A stretch of 64,000 nucleotides of DNA from CAYZJR01 sp964503045 (lineage in GTDB: Bacteria > Cyanobacteriota > Vampirovibrionia > Obscuribacterales > Obscuribacteraceae). The position numbers were made by a program, and so were the translations under genes. A model generated the notes under the pieces. The model was not told where the DNA came from. It made no database searches and saw nothing but the letters and a program-made list of their open reading frames with translations. Below, piece after piece: positions 62,354 to 64,000 of the stretch (position 1 is its first letter; the number at the start of each line of letters is the position of its first letter). Location of the stretch: NCBI GenBank assembly GCA_964503045.1, contig CAZCZI010000019.1, forward strand, positions 1 through 64,000. The letters run 5' to 3'.

Positions 62354-63049
62354 TTAACCTCGGATTGCGTATTTAGAAACGCTGATTTCATCTTCAGCAG
62401 TGGCGCCACCGGCATTCTTGAATTCAATGGCGATCATCTTGCCACCAAAAATGCTTTGGCCGGGCTCTTGAATGGAAACGCGGTAGTGACGCGGAGCAAA
62501 CAATCTCTTTTCTTCGGGAAGATGAGATTCCATCTTCGTCTTGTATCCGAGTTCTTGAAGAGACTCTTCGAATGCAGCCTTGACCTTGCCACCGTCGCAA
62601 GTCATGAGTTCTGGGAGAAACTTCGCCAGCTTATCGAGACCATCTTGGGTGTTGCTGTTTGCCACTAGACTCAGTGCTTCCTTGAGTGCCTTTTCTCCTT
62701 TCGGTGTCAAGCCGTGTTCATCTGTTTGTTCTTCAACGAGCTTGCCGATGAGTTTTCCATCGTTTGGTTGAAGAGCGTGTCTTTCATGTTCTGGGCGTGT
62801 GAGACCACACTTCACATATAGTTTTTCATCTTTAGGCTTTCCGCACTTGCTGAAAGTTTGGTCGCCTGTGAGTTCCATAGAAGGAAGAACATTCTGACCA
62901 TCGTTGGTCGCTGTTTTCGCCTCTTTAGACCCATTGAGCAAAGCTGCAAATTTATCTATGTCGGCTCTGCTCAAGTATTGCGGGGTGTCGACTCTGTCGG
63001 TAGTCTGCGACTGAACCTGTTTATCCGAAGCTGCGAAACGCTCTGCCAT
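62354..63049 (-). CDS. Hypothetical cytosolic protein
   Basis: 231 residues, ATG with GGAG 8 nt upstream. N-terminal polar segment with SRADIDKFAALLNG, then KCGKPKDEKLYVKCGLTRPEHER, two helices, and a C-terminal strand-rich part YRVSIQEPGQSIFGGKMIAIEFKNAGG. Two close CG pairs (KCGKP, KCGLT) could bind a metal. No signal peptide, no known family. Confidence 0.65.
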   Translation of the reverse strand: MAERFAASDKQVQSQTTDRVDTPQYLSRADIDKFAALLNGSKEAKTATNDGQNVLPSMELTGDQTFSKCGKPKDEKLYVKCGLTRPEHERHALQPNDGKLIGKLVEEQTDEHGLTPKGEKALKEALSLVANSNTQDGLDKLAKFLPELMTCDGGKVKAAFEESLQELGYKTKMESHLPEEKRLFAPRHYRVSIQEPGQSIFGGKMIAIEFKNAGGATAEDEISVSKYAIRG

Positions 63050-63170
63050 GGGGTGAACTCCAGTTTGAGTTTTTAGTAAACGGGGGTGCGATGCGAGAAT
63101 GACCTAACTATAGGAACTCAATGGGTTAGCAACGTGGCACTTATGTGGCGATAACGTGGCAGTGGGGCCG

Positions 63171-63258
63171 AGGTAAATCCGAAAACTCAAGAGTTGTAAG
63201 GCGAACGAGACTTTTGGGCTATCGATGAATGATTGCGTCCTAAGCGATATCGACGAAA
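63171..63258 (+). repeat. Dispersed intergenic element, full but diverged copy
   Basis: AGGTAAATCCG at the left, TAAGGCGAACGAGACTTTTGG, CTATCGATGAAT, and the palindrome core AGCGATATCGACGAA at 63240-63257. 54 bp upstream of the response regulator start, same orientation. Confidence 0.85.
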
Positions 63259-63311
63259 TCCGCTAGACTTTGTTATTGGTCGAGCCATAGATTAATTGTT
63301 GGGTGATTTGC

Positions 63312-63998
63312 GTGACCAAATTGCTTTTGGTGGAAGACGACATAGTATTGGCGGGCGAAGTCGCTGAGTGGCTTAAAGATAATGACGGCTACGATGTGGA
63401 AGTGACCAACACCGGCGAGGATGCTTTGCAGCTGATCAAAAACTTTGGTTTCGATTTGATTGTGCTTGACTGGGAGCTGCCTGGAATTTCCGGCATCGAT
63501 GTATGCCGTGAAAGTCGTAAGGCAGGATGTGAAACTGCGATACTATTTTTGACCGGCAAAGGTGCCATAGAAAATAAGGAGAGCGGTTTTGACTCCGGAG
63601 CCGATGATTATCTTTCCAAGCCCTTTCAAGTTCGAGAATTGTCTGCGCGTCTAAAAGCACTTCTACGCCGCGGGCGTCCTGTTGCGGCACTGTCAGCCGA
63701 TCCTACATCCAACATCAGACTTGATGTTGCAAGCAATACGCTTCATCTTGGATGCGAGAGTATTTTGCTTACTAAAAAGGAATGTGCGGTAGTAAGTTTT
63801 TTGATGCGTCATCCCGGTAAGCACTGTTCGGCGGCCGATCTTTTGGCTGCGGTCTGGCCGTCGGAAAAATCGACATCAGAAGACGCAGTGCGCATGCTCA
63901 TTCGCGGCTTGCGCAAAAAACTCGAAACCTGCAGTTATCCCGACGCTTCAAAGCTGATTGATACCGTTTCCGGTTTAGGATATGTCTACAATCCCTAA
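63312..63998 (+). CDS. OmpR-family response regulator
   Basis: About 228 residues from GTG 63312 (MTKLLLVEDD); a longer frame begins 9 bp upstream at another GTG. GGGTG 6 nt before favours 63312. Receiver: acidic pocket E8/D9/D10, phospho-acceptor D53 in IVLDWELPG, Thr in FLTGKG, Lys in LSKPF. C-terminal winged helix (LTKKECAVVSFLMRHPGKHCSAADLLAAVW...VRMLIRGLRKKL...VSGLGYVYNP). Cognate kinase not in window. A dispersed element copy sits immediately upstream and could regulate it. Confidence 0.93.
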   Translation: MTKLLLVEDDIVLAGEVAEWLKDNDGYDVEVTNTGEDALQLIKNFGFDLIVLDWELPGISGIDVCRESRKAGCETAILFLTGKGAIENKESGFDSGADDYLSKPFQVRELSARLKALLRRGRPVAALSADPTSNIRLDVASNTLHLGCESILLTKKECAVVSFLMRHPGKHCSAADLLAAVWPSEKSTSEDAVRMLIRGLRKKLETCSYPDASKLIDTVSGLGYVYNP

Positions 63999-64000
63999 CG

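Overview
The window looks like a chromosomal segment of a non-photosynthetic relative of cyanobacteria, most likely a Melainabacteria/Vampirovibrionia (Obscuribacterales-like) genome. This is an inference from gene style: many secreted TPR proteins, serine/threonine kinases with a Cys-rich N-terminus, very large multidomain proteins, and cyanobacteria/planctomycete-like Cys-motif proteins. No rRNA or universal marker gene is present to prove it. Base composition is near 50% GC and fairly even. One 100-N scaffold gap lies inside a proline-repeat gene (11156-11255).

Layout. 1-3.1 kb (minus): an N-terminal kinase fragment, an MFS permease and a phosphodiester glycosidase. 3.4-5 kb: Gln-rich protein, tRNA-Gln(CTG), slipin. 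5.3-8.1 kb: secreted protein, redoxin, then a two-gene encapsulin nanocompartment operon made of an HHE (hemerythrin-like) cargo with a C-terminal loading peptide followed by the shell gene. 8.6-19.4 kb: PLP dehydratase, proline-repeat protein, several secreted or TPR proteins, and a protein built of eight MshEN-type half-repeats. 19.4-21.3 kb: an eroded AlgI/AlgX-like polysaccharide acetylation locus. 21.3-32.2 kb: secreted proteins, a CorA transporter, a protein assembled from IS1595-type transposase ends around a winged helix, OsmC, a GlcG/HbpS-like protein, PepSY, a TPR lipoprotein, a GNAT enzyme, and a decayed KamB/NpmA-type 16S rRNA methyltransferase.

32.4-42.6 kb holds peptidase and kinase genes: a membrane HExxH peptidase divergent from a LysM/papain-like peptidase, an active-looking kinase with TM and repeat regions, and a convergent operon of membrane protein, TPR protein and pseudokinase. 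42.8-57.7 kb is dominated by two giant proteins of 1743 and 1723 residues. The second ends in an HEVGH metallopeptidase and is followed within 15 bp by a small acidic gene that could encode its inhibitor. 58-64 kb: Cys-motif membrane protein, PDZ/DUF4253-type protein, methyltransferase, DUF4352-like lipoprotein, a hypothetical protein and an OmpR-type response regulator.

Two things recur. First, a dispersed intergenic element of about 89 bp, with a core palindrome around CGATATCG, appears as full or partial copies at five loci, plus a cluster of three bare palindromes. Second, several genes are visibly broken: two independent deletions in the acetylation locus, two +1 shifts at 22.8 kb, a 19-bp tandem duplication shifting frame at 51.7 kb, and nonsense codons plus a shift in the rRNA methyltransferase. 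The window is therefore a mix of intact accessory systems and recent gene decay, unless some of the breaks are sequencing or assembly errors.
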